NCBI GenBank assembly: GCA_948435975.1
Contig: CAOJHG010000005.1
Span: forward strand, 1-16,566
Reading direction: 5' to 3'
Length of the DNA stretch: 16,566 bases
Source of the DNA: an uncultured Oscillibacter sp.
GTDB taxonomy: Bacteria > Bacillota > Clostridia > Oscillospirales > Oscillospiraceae
Shown here: piece after piece, positions 1 to 6,106 of the stretch
Numbering within the stretch: the first letter of the stretch is position 1
Layout: each line of letters starts with the position of its first letter
Position numbers and translations under genes: made by a program
The notes under the pieces: generated by a model
Told to the model about the DNA's origin: nothing
The model's database searches: none
Seen by the model: only the letters and a program-made list of their open reading frames with translations

Positions 1-1
1 T

Positions 2-82
2 GAAGCGGAACTGAATGCGCTGTCGGCTGGAACCGCCCCCGGTGGAGGAGCGGAAAAGGAGGAAGACGCTTCCCCAAAATAA
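2..82 (+). CDS. 3' end of an unidentified protein (partial)
   Basis: The reading frame is open from the window edge to a TAA at 80-82 and gives 26 residues rich in Ala, Gly and Glu, ending in a charged stretch (EKEEDASPK). This looks like a disordered C-terminal tail. It carries no motif, so no family can be named. It lies 57 nt upstream of the small HMA-fold gene on the same strand, with no terminator between them, so the two may share a transcript. That the frame is coding at all is inferred from its position and the lack of another gene here. Confidence 0.5.
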   Translation, partial: EAELNALSAGTAPGGGAEKEEDASPK

Positions 83-83
83 A

Positions 84-134
84 ATACGCCGCCTCGGGAC
101 ATACTACCTCCCATAAACCATACAGGAGGCGTAT
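84..134 (+). promoter_or_regulatory. Inverted repeat that encloses the ribosome binding site of the HMA-like gene
   Basis: ATACGCC at 84-90 is the exact reverse complement of GGCGTAT at 128-134. Inside it, CCTCC at 107-111 could alternatively pair with the Shine-Dalgarno core GGAGG at 125-129. Either fold would bury the AGGAGG (124-129) that lies 10 nt before the ATG at 140. The repeats are visible in the sequence; a role in translational control is inference. Confidence 0.4.
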
Positions 135-139
135 CAGAT

Positions 140-358
140 ATGGCACAGTTGAGCACCTATTTTTCCTTGGAAAATGCTGCGGGACAGCACGATGAGAAGC
201 GCTTGAAGCAGGGCCTGGATACGCTGCCCGGCGTGACCTCCGTCAGTGTCAGCGCAGGCGGCTGTCTGGCAGTGGACTATGATTCCACCGGCGTCCGGCA
301 GGAGCAGATTCGTCAGAAGGTCCAGGAGCTTGGCTATGAGCTCCGGAACCAGGACTGA
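140..358 (+). CDS. Small heavy-metal-associated (HMA)-fold protein without the CxxC metal site
   Basis: This 72-residue protein has the length and layout of a single HMA (CopZ/Atx1-like) domain. A first strand (about 3-9) is followed by a helix (about 17-29), LPGVTSVSVS at 29-38, a strand with VDYD at 45-48, a second helix (52-64) and the closing ELGYEL at 63-68. These match the family pattern 'LxxLPGVxSVxV...VxYD...I...ELGYE'. The expected metal-binding GMxCxxC between strand 1 and helix 1 is replaced by ENAAGQHDEK; the only Cys is residue 42, elsewhere. Copper or zinc chaperone activity through the usual site is therefore unlikely. The start is the ATG with AGGAGG 10 nt upstream. A strong terminator follows. 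The fold call is fairly secure; function is unknown. Confidence 0.7.
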   Translation: MAQLSTYFSLENAAGQHDEKRLKQGLDTLPGVTSVSVSAGGCLAVDYDSTGVRQEQIRQKVQELGYELRNQD

Positions 359-382
359 CTTATCTGAAAGAAAGCGTGAAAA

Positions 383-424
383 ACCGCGCTCCTTCACTGA
401 GAGGGAACGCGGTCCTTTTGTGTT
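383..424. terminator. Bidirectional intrinsic terminator between converging genes
   Basis: ACCGCG at 383-388 pairs with CGCGGT at 408-413, and the stem continues through CTCC/GGGA with one mismatch. On the + strand it is followed by CCTTTTGTGTTTGTTT. On the - strand the run of A before the stem (379-383) reads as a T run. It sits between the stop codons of the HMA-like gene (358) and the convergent lipoprotein gene (429) and can serve both. Confidence 0.8.
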
Positions 425-428
425 TGTT

Positions 429-1292
429 TCAGCTTGACAGACCAAGACTGTGCCGGGACTGTTCGCTGAGGAGCGGGGCCAGCCATTCGTAGGACAAATG
501 GAAAATCTGGGCTCCTTCGGCGTAACAGGCCAGCTCATAGGGAGAGAACGCCACTGTCATCCCCTCCTCGCCAAAGGAAACGGCATAACTGCTCCAGTCC
601 GCCAAGATGCTCTCATAATCCGGCCAGAACAGCTCTTCCGGCGGAATGCCTCTTTCTGCCGCCACCGCTCTCGTCTGGCGCAGCAGCTCCTCCTGCACCG
701 CTTTATGGAGGCCGCCGCCGTCCTCTAAAAGCTGTGGCTCAAAGAACTGCATGGTGTCCAAATCAAAATTCCAGCTCAGCATCATGGTGTTGGGGTGGGC
801 GCCTCCGGCATAGTTCTCGTAAACCCCGGACACGCTGACAATCCGTCCTTTTATATAGGCGGTACTGGTCATATATTCTGTAAAGATCACATCCTCCAGC
901 GGCGTGGAATGCTGAAGGCTCCGGTACTCCCGCGCTGCGGCTGTGATAGAGCTCTCCGCGTTCAGCGCCTCCCCGGACCAGTTGGCGAATTGCGCGTTGA
1001 ACAGCTCCGCCGCCTCTAACTGTCTGCTTTCCAAGGCGTTTTCCGCTTCCGTCACCACCGTGCCATCCAAACGGACTGCCTGGAGCACCGGTACTTCGTA
1101 TGAATAGTCGATAAGCTCTGTGACTCCGTCGCCGTCCAGGACCGTCCCATCGTGAATTTCCGAGGTCAGCGCGAAATAGGCGGCTCCTGCCGTCTCTTCC
1201 GGCAGCGCGGCGTTCTTTATATCGGTCAGGGTGTCGCTGGCGCAGCCTGCTAACGTGCTCAGCACCAGCAGCAGTGCGATCATGGTTCCCAT
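429..1292 (-). CDS. DUF3298 (RsiV-like) lipoprotein
   Basis: The protein has 287 residues. The N-terminus is a short lipoprotein signal with lipobox LAGC, putting the lipidated Cys at residue 17, so the mature protein should be anchored on the outer face of the membrane. The C-terminal half resembles DUF3298, the domain of the extracellular part of RsiV and of the peptidoglycan deacetylase PdaC: YENYAGGAHPN at 158-168, then FSPYELACYAEGA at 249-261, which fits the family's 'F..YE.APYA.G' motif. The region before it (about 35-145) corresponds to the DUF4163-like part often fused to DUF3298. The ATG at 1292 has AAAGGAGG 6 nt upstream. The gene lies 42 nt downstream of tmcAL on the same strand and is probably co-transcribed. 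There is no transmembrane anti-sigma segment and no adjacent sigma gene, so a sigma-regulator role is not indicated. Its function is unknown; envelope or lysozyme-related binding is only an analogy. Confidence 0.75.
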   Translation of the reverse strand: MGTMIALLLVLSTLAGCASDTLTDIKNAALPEETAGAAYFALTSEIHDGTVLDGDGVTELIDYSYEVPVLQAVRLDGTVVTEAENALESRQLEAAELFNAQFANWSGEALNAESSITAAAREYRSLQHSTPLEDVIFTEYMTSTAYIKGRIVSVSGVYENYAGGAHPNTMMLSWNFDLDTMQFFEPQLLEDGGGLHKAVQEELLRQTRAVAAERGIPPEELFWPDYESILADWSSYAVSFGEEGMTVAFSPYELACYAEGAQIFHLSYEWLAPLLSEQSRHSLGLSS

Positions 1293-1334
1293 AAGCCTCC
1301 TCCTTTCTGCTTCTCCCCGAAAAGAATGACGGCG

Positions 1335-2549
1335 CTACAGAAGCACCGGGCCCGTCCGCCACTCCTCCCCGCCCTGTGCGGCGGAAAGATTGGGATATGC
1401 CAGAGCGTAGAGGTCCGCGCCCCGGACTTCCAGATCAAAGAGCCAGCGGGCCTCCTCCGACAGACAGCGGACGGCGGCGGGCTTGATCAAAACCGGCAGG
1501 GACGCACACTTCCGCATCTGCGCCAAGAGGTCCCGGCCCACAGCGTTCGCGGCCAGAGGACGGAGATAGGGAACGTGTTCTGGGATTTGGTCCGGGGTGA
1601 ATCCCAGGTAAGCCCACAGGACCATCCGCCGGAGACGGGCCAAAGGGTAGCGTTTTGTTTTCGCGGCCTCCAGCACATCCGTCAGGGAAGCACCAATGCG
1701 GCTGGCACAATACAGGCGGTTGGATACCCCTTCCCGTCCCTGGTCCAATGCGCCGAAATCCTCTGCCGTCATGGAGCGCAGGCGGGCCAGCATCCCCCGT
1801 TCGCAGGTCTCCCAGAACACAGGGGCCCGCCCTGCCGCCTGTTCCTCCCGGTAAGCCGCCGCCATCGCGGGAGACATCCCGGCCAAGGCGCTTTCCTCCT
1901 CCCGCCGCCGCAGGAGGGCACGGACAGCGGAAGCGGAATAGGGGGCCGCCTCCCGCGTCTCTGCACCATGAGGAGCGCCCCGCCGGAGAAGCGCGACCGG
2001 CTGGATGCGGGACCCCAGACGGCGCAGCGCTTTGCAGTATTCAACGCCTAAGATGTTATTCGGCTGGGACAGCAGCGCGGCGTCCTGGGGAGAGAGCAGA
2101 CTTTCCAACGCCCTCTGACGCGCAGCGGGAAAGCTGATTCCCGTGCCTGACGCCAGTTCCTGCCGGAGCCGCTGGGAAAACGCCGGATGCTCCAATGCCT
2201 CAGCCACCTGGAGAAGCCCGGACACATCGCCGCTCTCGCTGCCGAACACCAGATAATCCGCCAGTCCCGTGGCCTCCAGCGTCTCCACGGCCCCGGCAGC
2301 GAACGCCTCCGCAGAAGACACCGCCCACGGAAGCGGCAGTTCCAATACCAGGTCTGCACCGCTCTTCACGGCGGCGGAGGCTCTGGCACGCTTTTCCACA
2401 AGCGCAAAATCTCCCCTCTGGACGAAGTTCCCGCTCATGACGCAGATTACAGCGGCGTCTTCTCCCAGCAAGCGGCGGGCCTCCTCCATCAAGTGGACAT
2501 GGCCCATATGAAGGGGATTATATTCTACTATAATACCAGCCGCCGCCAT
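1335..2549 (-). CDS. tmcAL: tRNA(Met) cytidine acetate ligase TmcAL (YlbM family)
   Basis: This 404-residue protein is close to full family length. TmcAL activates acetate with ATP to acetyl-AMP and makes N4-acetylcytidine at the wobble position of elongator tRNA(Met) in Firmicutes. Visible hallmarks are GIIVEYNPLHMGH at 5-17 with the nucleotidyltransferase HxGH at 14-17, VMSGNFVQRGD at 38-47, GADLVLELP at 64-72, GSESGD at 103-108, PNNILGVEY at 163-171 and the YSASAVR motif at 204-210. The ATG at 2549 is preceded by a G-rich, imperfect Shine-Dalgarno (GGGGGGAA). The gene is head to head with ackA, whose enzyme interconverts acetate and acetyl-phosphate. The DUF3298 lipoprotein follows on the same strand. 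No key motif is missing. Confidence 0.95.
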   Translation of the reverse strand: MAAAGIIVEYNPLHMGHVHLMEEARRLLGEDAAVICVMSGNFVQRGDFALVEKRARASAAVKSGADLVLELPLPWAVSSAEAFAAGAVETLEATGLADYLVFGSESGDVSGLLQVAEALEHPAFSQRLRQELASGTGISFPAARQRALESLLSPQDAALLSQPNNILGVEYCKALRRLGSRIQPVALLRRGAPHGAETREAAPYSASAVRALLRRREEESALAGMSPAMAAAYREEQAAGRAPVFWETCERGMLARLRSMTAEDFGALDQGREGVSNRLYCASRIGASLTDVLEAAKTKRYPLARLRRMVLWAYLGFTPDQIPEHVPYLRPLAANAVGRDLLAQMRKCASLPVLIKPAAVRCLSEEARWLFDLEVRGADLYALAYPNLSAAQGGEEWRTGPVLL

Positions 2550-2602
2550 TGGATTCCCCCCGAAAGTAATGACAAAAAAGTGACAGTTTGGTAAAAAACT
2601 GG

Positions 2603-2630
2603 TTGTATCTGTGAAAATCTCTGGTATAAT
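2603..2630 (+). promoter_or_regulatory. Predicted sigma-A promoter for ackA
   Basis: A perfect -10 box TATAAT at 2625-2630 is preceded by TGG (an extended -10, TGn) and, after a 16-nt spacer, by TTGTAT at 2603-2608 as -35. Transcription would begin near 2637 and leave a leader of about 100 nt before the ackA ATG. Confidence 0.75.
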
Positions 2631-2678
2631 GAAAATGGGTATACGCTGATTTTAGCGGTTTTCCACAGGACACCCCCT

Positions 2679-2707
2679 ATTTTATATCAATTTCGGGAAT
2701 CGTGCAA
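2679..2707 (-). promoter_or_regulatory. Candidate promoter for tmcAL
   Basis: Read on the - strand, TTGCAC (2707-2702) and TAAAAT (2684-2679) are separated by 17 nt, a good spacing for sigma-A. It would fire leftward into tmcAL from about 2672, across the ackA leader and promoter, so the two transcripts would overlap at their 5' ends. The spacer and -35 box lie inside the inverted repeat at 2691-2720. The call is from consensus match only. Confidence 0.35.
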
Positions 2708-2720
2708 CCCCTTCCCGAAA
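2691..2720. promoter_or_regulatory. Perfect 9-bp inverted repeat just upstream of ackA
   Basis: TTTCGGGAA at 2691-2699 and TTCCCGAAA at 2712-2720 are exact reverse complements with a 12-nt centre. The right arm ends 3 nt before the GAGGAG ribosome binding site (2724-2729). It could be a protein-binding operator between the divergent genes or a hairpin in the ackA mRNA leader. No T run follows, so it is not an intrinsic terminator. Confidence 0.55.
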
Positions 2721-2740
2721 GAAGAGGAGACGGTAACATT

Positions 2741-3937
2741 ATGAATATTCTGGTCATCAACGCAGGCAGTTCCTCTCTGAAGTATCAGCTTCTGAACCCG
2801 GAGACTGGCGTACTCTTGGCAAAGGGTCTGTGCGAGCGCATCGGCATCGACGGCAAATTCACCTACAAGGCCGAGGGAAAGAAGACCTTGGACGCGGTGG
2901 ATGCTGCCATGCCGACCCACTCCGAAGCGATTCAGGCCGTGCTGGACGCTCTGGCGGACAAGGATAACGGCGTGATTTCCTCCATGGCGGAGATTGGCGC
3001 GGTGGGGCATCGGGTCGTCCACGGCGGCGAGGCGTTCAATAAGTCTGTTCTCATTGACGGCAATGTGATGAAGGCAATCGAATACTGCATCCCCCTGGCC
3101 CCCCTCCACAATCCCGCCAATCTCACCGGAATCCGCGCCTGCCAGAAGGTCATGCCCGGCGTGCCTATGGTGGCGGTCTTCGATACGGCTTTCCATCAGA
3201 CTATGCCTGCTAAGGCTTACATGTACGCGCTGCCCTATGAGTATTACGAGGGCGACAAGGTCCGGCGCTACGGCTTCCACGGCACCAGTCACAAGTACGT
3301 TGCGGGCCGCGCCGCCGCGATGCTGGGCAAGCCGGTGGAGGAATTGAAGCTGATTTCCTGCCATCTGGGCAACGGCTCCTCCATTACGGCCATCGACGGC
3401 GGCAGGAGCGTGGATACCTCCATGGGCTTCACGCCGCTGGCGGGCGTTCCTATGGGCACCCGGTCCGGCGACCTGGACGCGGGTATTCTTCAGTACCTCA
3501 TGAACAAGAAGGGCATGAACATCGACGAGATGCTGAACGTGCTGAATAAGCAGTCCGGTGTCCAGGGCGTTTCCGGCGTCAGCTCCGACTTCCGCGACCT
3601 GGAGAGCGCCGGCAAGGAGGGCAATGCCCGCGCTTCCCTGTCGGTGGACATGTTCAATTACGGCGTGAAGAAGTTCATCGGCGCTTATGCCGCGGCCATG
3701 GGCGGCGTGGACGCGATCATCTTTACCGCCGGCGTGGGTGAGAACTCCGCCAATCAGCGTCTGGCCATTGCGGGCGGCCTGGAATTCATGGGCGTGAAGA
3801 TGGACACCGAAGCCAACAACGTCCGGGGCAAGGAAACTGTGATCTCTGCCGCGGATTCTAAGGTGAAGGTGTTGCTGATCCCCACCAACGAAGAGCTGAT
3901 GATTGCCATGGATACGGCGGCCATCGTCAAGGGCTGA
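2741..3937 (+). CDS. ackA: Acetate kinase
   Basis: The protein has 398 residues, the normal length. It catalyses acetyl-phosphate + ADP = acetate + ATP, the substrate-level phosphorylation step of acetate fermentation. The known active-site residues fall at the same numbers as in the Methanosarcina thermophila enzyme: N7 (in INAGSSSLKY), R91 (GHRVVHGG), D148 (FDTAFHQT), H180 (GFHGTSH), R241 (MGTRSGD) and E384 (TNEE). HLGNGSS at 208-214 and GVGENS at 331-336 form the ASKHA-type ATP site. The frame also allows a GTG at 2702, but ATG 2741 is chosen. It begins the conserved MNILVINAGSSS and has GAGGAG at 2724-2729, 11 nt upstream. The gene ends in tandem stops (TGATGA). No pta gene for phosphotransacetylase is present nearby. 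Confidence 0.98.
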   Translation: MNILVINAGSSSLKYQLLNPETGVLLAKGLCERIGIDGKFTYKAEGKKTLDAVDAAMPTHSEAIQAVLDALADKDNGVISSMAEIGAVGHRVVHGGEAFNKSVLIDGNVMKAIEYCIPLAPLHNPANLTGIRACQKVMPGVPMVAVFDTAFHQTMPAKAYMYALPYEYYEGDKVRRYGFHGTSHKYVAGRAAAMLGKPVEELKLISCHLGNGSSITAIDGGRSVDTSMGFTPLAGVPMGTRSGDLDAGILQYLMNKKGMNIDEMLNVLNKQSGVQGVSGVSSDFRDLESAGKEGNARASLSVDMFNYGVKKFIGAYAAAMGGVDAIIFTAGVGENSANQRLAIAGGLEFMGVKMDTEANNVRGKETVISAADSKVKVLLIPTNEELMIAMDTAAIVKG

Positions 3938-3960
3938 TGATTTCTTAGGAGACACATAAT

Positions 3961-4016
3961 GGGAGGCAGGAGATTTTCCACCGGTCGTCTCCTGCCTCCC
4001 TGTCTGCGTCTCTCAT
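3961..4016 (+). terminator. 13-bp perfect hairpin after ackA, weak T tract
   Basis: GGGAGGCAGGAGA at 3961-3973 and TCTCCTGCCTCCC at 3988-4000 are exact reverse complements around a 14-nt loop. The following bases (TGTCTGCGTCTCTCATTT) are only moderately T-rich. It is probably a terminator or 3' stabiliser for ackA, possibly leaky. Only about 40 nt separate it from the mtnN start, and I see no convincing promoter there, so some readthrough into mtnN-luxS is plausible. Confidence 0.65.
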
Positions 4017-4041
4017 TTCATGATGATAAAGGAGTTCTGCT

Positions 4042-4731
4042 ATGAAAATCGGGCTGCAATTCGCCATGCCGTCAGAGTTCCACGCCCTTCCCGGCGCTAA
4101 GGAGCTGGAACCCTTCGAGACGGTTTCCGGCGTGCCCTTCTACCAATTGGCCCCCAATGTCACCGCCTGCGCCAGCGGTATCGGCAAGGTCAACGCCGCC
4201 ATCGGTGCGGAATTGATGTGCCAGCGGCAGAAGGTGGACCTGATCCTGAATCCGGGCGTCGCGGGGTGCATGACGGACCTGCCCACTGGAACGCTGGTGG
4301 TCCCCGCTGAGATGCTCCAGCACGACATGGATACCAGCGCTATCGGAGACCCGGTGGGGCTGGTCTCCACGGTGAACCAGGTGACATTTCCTACCTGGAA
4401 GCCGGAACATTGCGTGAAGCTGCTGGAAAAGCTGGGGGTCCGTGCGGTTACGGGCCGGGTGGCTACCGGAGACTGGTTTGCCGTGGGAAATGAGCGTGCC
4501 AGGTGGATTCGGGATACCTTTTCCCCCGACCTGATCGAGATGGAGGGGTGCGCCGTGGCTCAGGTGTGCCTGCGGAACGGAGTGCGCTTCGCGGCGCTGA
4601 AGTCTGTATCGGACCATCTTTTCGGTGACAATCAGGTGGAGGAGTATTTCGATTTTGGCCAGGCCCTGGAGAATCTGGGACGGGTGGTCCTGCCGCTGGC
4701 TCTGGCCTTGGCGGAGGAGAGCGGGGACTGA
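4042..4731 (+). CDS. mtnN: 5'-methylthioadenosine/S-adenosylhomocysteine nucleosidase
   Basis: The protein has 229 residues, typical for MtnN/Pfs. It cleaves adenine from S-adenosylhomocysteine and methylthioadenosine, giving S-ribosylhomocysteine for LuxS. Catalytic and ribose-binding residues are visible at family positions: E12 (AMPSEF), the GIGKVNAA stretch at 46-53, GVAG at 72-75, QHDMD at 93-97, ATGDWF at 141-146, EMEG at 166-169 (M167 and E168 contact ribose) and the catalytic acid D191 (SVSDHL). The ATG at 4042 has AAAGGAG 7 nt upstream. luxS follows 72 nt later on the same strand, confirming the pathway. Futalosine hydrolase is a related alternative, but the luxS neighbour favours MtnN. 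Confidence 0.93.
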   Translation: MKIGLQFAMPSEFHALPGAKELEPFETVSGVPFYQLAPNVTACASGIGKVNAAIGAELMCQRQKVDLILNPGVAGCMTDLPTGTLVVPAEMLQHDMDTSAIGDPVGLVSTVNQVTFPTWKPEHCVKLLEKLGVRAVTGRVATGDWFAVGNERARWIRDTFSPDLIEMEGCAVAQVCLRNGVRFAALKSVSDHLFGDNQVEEYFDFGQALENLGRVVLPLALALAEESGD

Positions 4732-4803
4732 GTCAGGGGCCTGTAAACGGAGTTCCGGAGGGCGGCGCTTTTCGGGATTCTTCCATAAGGAGGTTTTGTC
4801 AAT

Positions 4804-5277
4804 ATGAGTGAGCATTTAGAACGCATTGCCAGTTTTACTGTGGATCATACCAAACTGCTTCCCGGCCTCTACCTTTCTCGGGTGGACGGGGACGCGGTGA
4901 CTTTTGACCTGCGCTTTAAGCGGCCTAACACCGGGGACCTGCTGAGCAACAGTGAGCTGCATTCCGTGGAGCATCTGATTGCCACGCTGCTGCGGAATTC
5001 CCCGGAGAAGGACGCTGTTATCTACTTCGGCCCCATGGGCTGTCAGACGGGCTTTTACTTCCTCTTCAACGGCCGCCTGCTCTCCAACAGGGAGGCCATA
5101 GCGCTGCTGAAACGGGTCTTTGCCGCCGCCGGGGTGTTTCAGGGGGAAATGCCTGGAAAGAGCGCGGTGGAGTGCGGGAACTATGTCAATCTGGACGTAG
5201 AGACCGGGCGGAAGGCCTGCCAGTGGTATGCAGAGCTGATTGCGGACTGGAGCGAGGAGAAGCTGCGGTATGAATGA
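4804..5277 (+). CDS. luxS: S-ribosylhomocysteine lyase LuxS
   Basis: The protein has 157 residues, the standard length. LuxS splits S-ribosylhomocysteine into homocysteine and 4,5-dihydroxy-2,3-pentanedione, the precursor of the autoinducer AI-2. The metal-binding HxxEH is HSVEH at 53-57 (H53, H57, general base E56), the catalytic Cys is C80 in GPMGCQTGFY, and the third metal ligand is C124 in ECGNY. FDLRFKRPN at 34-42 is the conserved substrate-side segment. The ATG at 4804 follows AAGGAGG (4787-4793) at 10 nt. It forms a SAH-recycling unit with mtnN upstream. Its last codons overlap the start of a membrane-protein gene. Confidence 0.97.
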   Translation: MSEHLERIASFTVDHTKLLPGLYLSRVDGDAVTFDLRFKRPNTGDLLSNSELHSVEHLIATLLRNSPEKDAVIYFGPMGCQTGFYFLFNGRLLSNREAIALLKRVFAAAGVFQGEMPGKSAVECGNYVNLDVETGRKACQWYAELIADWSEEKLRYE

Positions 5278-5989
5278 CGGGGGCCGGGGCGGGCGTTTTG
5301 CTTTGCTGATGGTGACGGCGGCTCCTTTTTTCAGCGTTTTTCCCGCCCTGGGACTGATACTGCTGGGACTGTCCGGCTCGTTCGTGTCGCTGTGCATCGG
5401 GAAGAGCACCGATGCGCTGGGACTCTTGAAGGCGTGCCGGAACTGGTGCTTTGCGCTGTGTCTTCTTATGGTGCTGGGGGCGGCGCTTACGATTGCCGTT
5501 ACAGTGTTTTCTGCAAAGACGCTCTGGAAGAAACCGGAAACGCGGGGGATGGTGAAGGCCGCCTTGGAGATGGGCGGCGTCATACTGTTCCTGGAGGCCA
5601 TCGTGCTGGGCGCGATGGTCTTCCGTGGAGATGTTCTGACCACAATCACCGGCGCACAGGCGGACATCCAACAGATTCAGTCCGGGGAGCTGGAGACCGT
5701 TACGGTTTGGATTTACCCCGGAAGCACGACTGCCCATCTGCCGGGGCCTTATGGGTCGGGACAGCCCTCGCCGCTGGTGAAATACTACGCCTCTGACAGC
5801 AGCCTGCAAAGCTGGGACCCGTATTGGTTCCCTGTGGAAATGGGGTTTGAGCCGGAATCCACCTACCGGGCGTCTAAGGACCGGAGCTGGAACGCTGAAA
5901 ATGTCCGGCAATATACGCTGTCCTGCACCAGCCGGTTGAAATTCGTGGTGGAGGCGATTCCGTGTCCTATGGGGCCGATAGCGGACTAA
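5270..5989 (+). CDS. Unrecognised membrane protein translationally coupled to luxS
   Basis: This 239-residue protein matches no family I can name. The first half is hydrophobic: a long apolar stretch at about 11-43 (one segment or a tight pair), a second at 59-81 and a third at 99-118. Lys/Arg-rich loops lie around 83-96. The remaining ~120 residues form a soluble tail, aromatic-rich at 172-192 (KYYAS, WDPYWF), with Cys at 219 and 232. The ATG at 5270 overlaps the luxS stop (ATGAATGA, 8 nt shared), and GAGGAGA at 5254-5260 inside luxS provides a ribosome binding site. In-frame earlier starts would run deeper into luxS and have no better site. The overlap suggests co-expression with AI-2/SAH recycling. 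It does not resemble the TqsA/AI-2E exporter family. Function unknown. Confidence 0.75.
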   Translation: MNDGGRGGRFALLMVTAAPFFSVFPALGLILLGLSGSFVSLCIGKSTDALGLLKACRNWCFALCLLMVLGAALTIAVTVFSAKTLWKKPETRGMVKAALEMGGVILFLEAIVLGAMVFRGDVLTTITGAQADIQQIQSGELETVTVWIYPGSTTAHLPGPYGSGQPSPLVKYYASDSSLQSWDPYWFPVEMGFEPESTYRASKDRSWNAENVRQYTLSCTSRLKFVVEAIPCPMGPIAD

Positions 5990-6025
5990 GGGCCGTATGG
6001 CAACAGGGATATCCACATATACTAG

Positions 6026-6073
6026 TACTCCATGGGGCCGCTGCTTTCCGGCTCTGTGGAGTATGTTTTATTT
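6026..6073 (+). terminator. Intrinsic terminator of the mtnN-luxS transcript
   Basis: TACTCCA at 6026-6032 pairs with TGGAGTA at 6057-6063. The stem continues inward, with three G-T wobbles, to CCG/CGG at 6038-6040 and 6049-6051, about 15 bp in all with an 8-nt loop. TGTTTTATTTC follows immediately. It lies 36 nt after the membrane-protein stop and before the sod start. Confidence 0.75.
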
Positions 6074-6077
6074 CGCA

Positions 6078-6092
6078 TGGGGTTAGGCCCCA
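6078..6092 (+). promoter_or_regulatory. Small hairpin abutting the sod ribosome binding site
   Basis: TGGGG at 6078-6082 and CCCCA at 6088-6092 are exact complements around a 5-nt loop and end 2 nt before GAGGAG at 6095-6100. It could modulate translation of sod. No clear promoter is seen; TATACT at 6018-6023 resembles a -10 box but lacks a good -35 and would place the terminator hairpin in the sod leader. Confidence 0.3.
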
Positions 6093-6106
6093 GAGAGGAG
6101 CGCCAT

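Noticed and set aside
2702..2740. GTG start adding 13 residues to AckA
   Set aside because: It lies inside the inverted repeat and would translate the ribosome binding site; ATG 2741 gives family numbering for all active-site residues.
2687..3955. Long open frame (422 codons) antisense to ackA
   Set aside because: It mirrors ackA codon bias in a GC-rich gene. The product is a His/Ala/Gly-rich string with no motif, and ackA has every catalytic residue.
4732..4803. Possible SAM or SAH riboswitch before luxS
   Set aside because: The 72-nt gap is too short and shows no conserved riboswitch helices, only a ribosome binding site.
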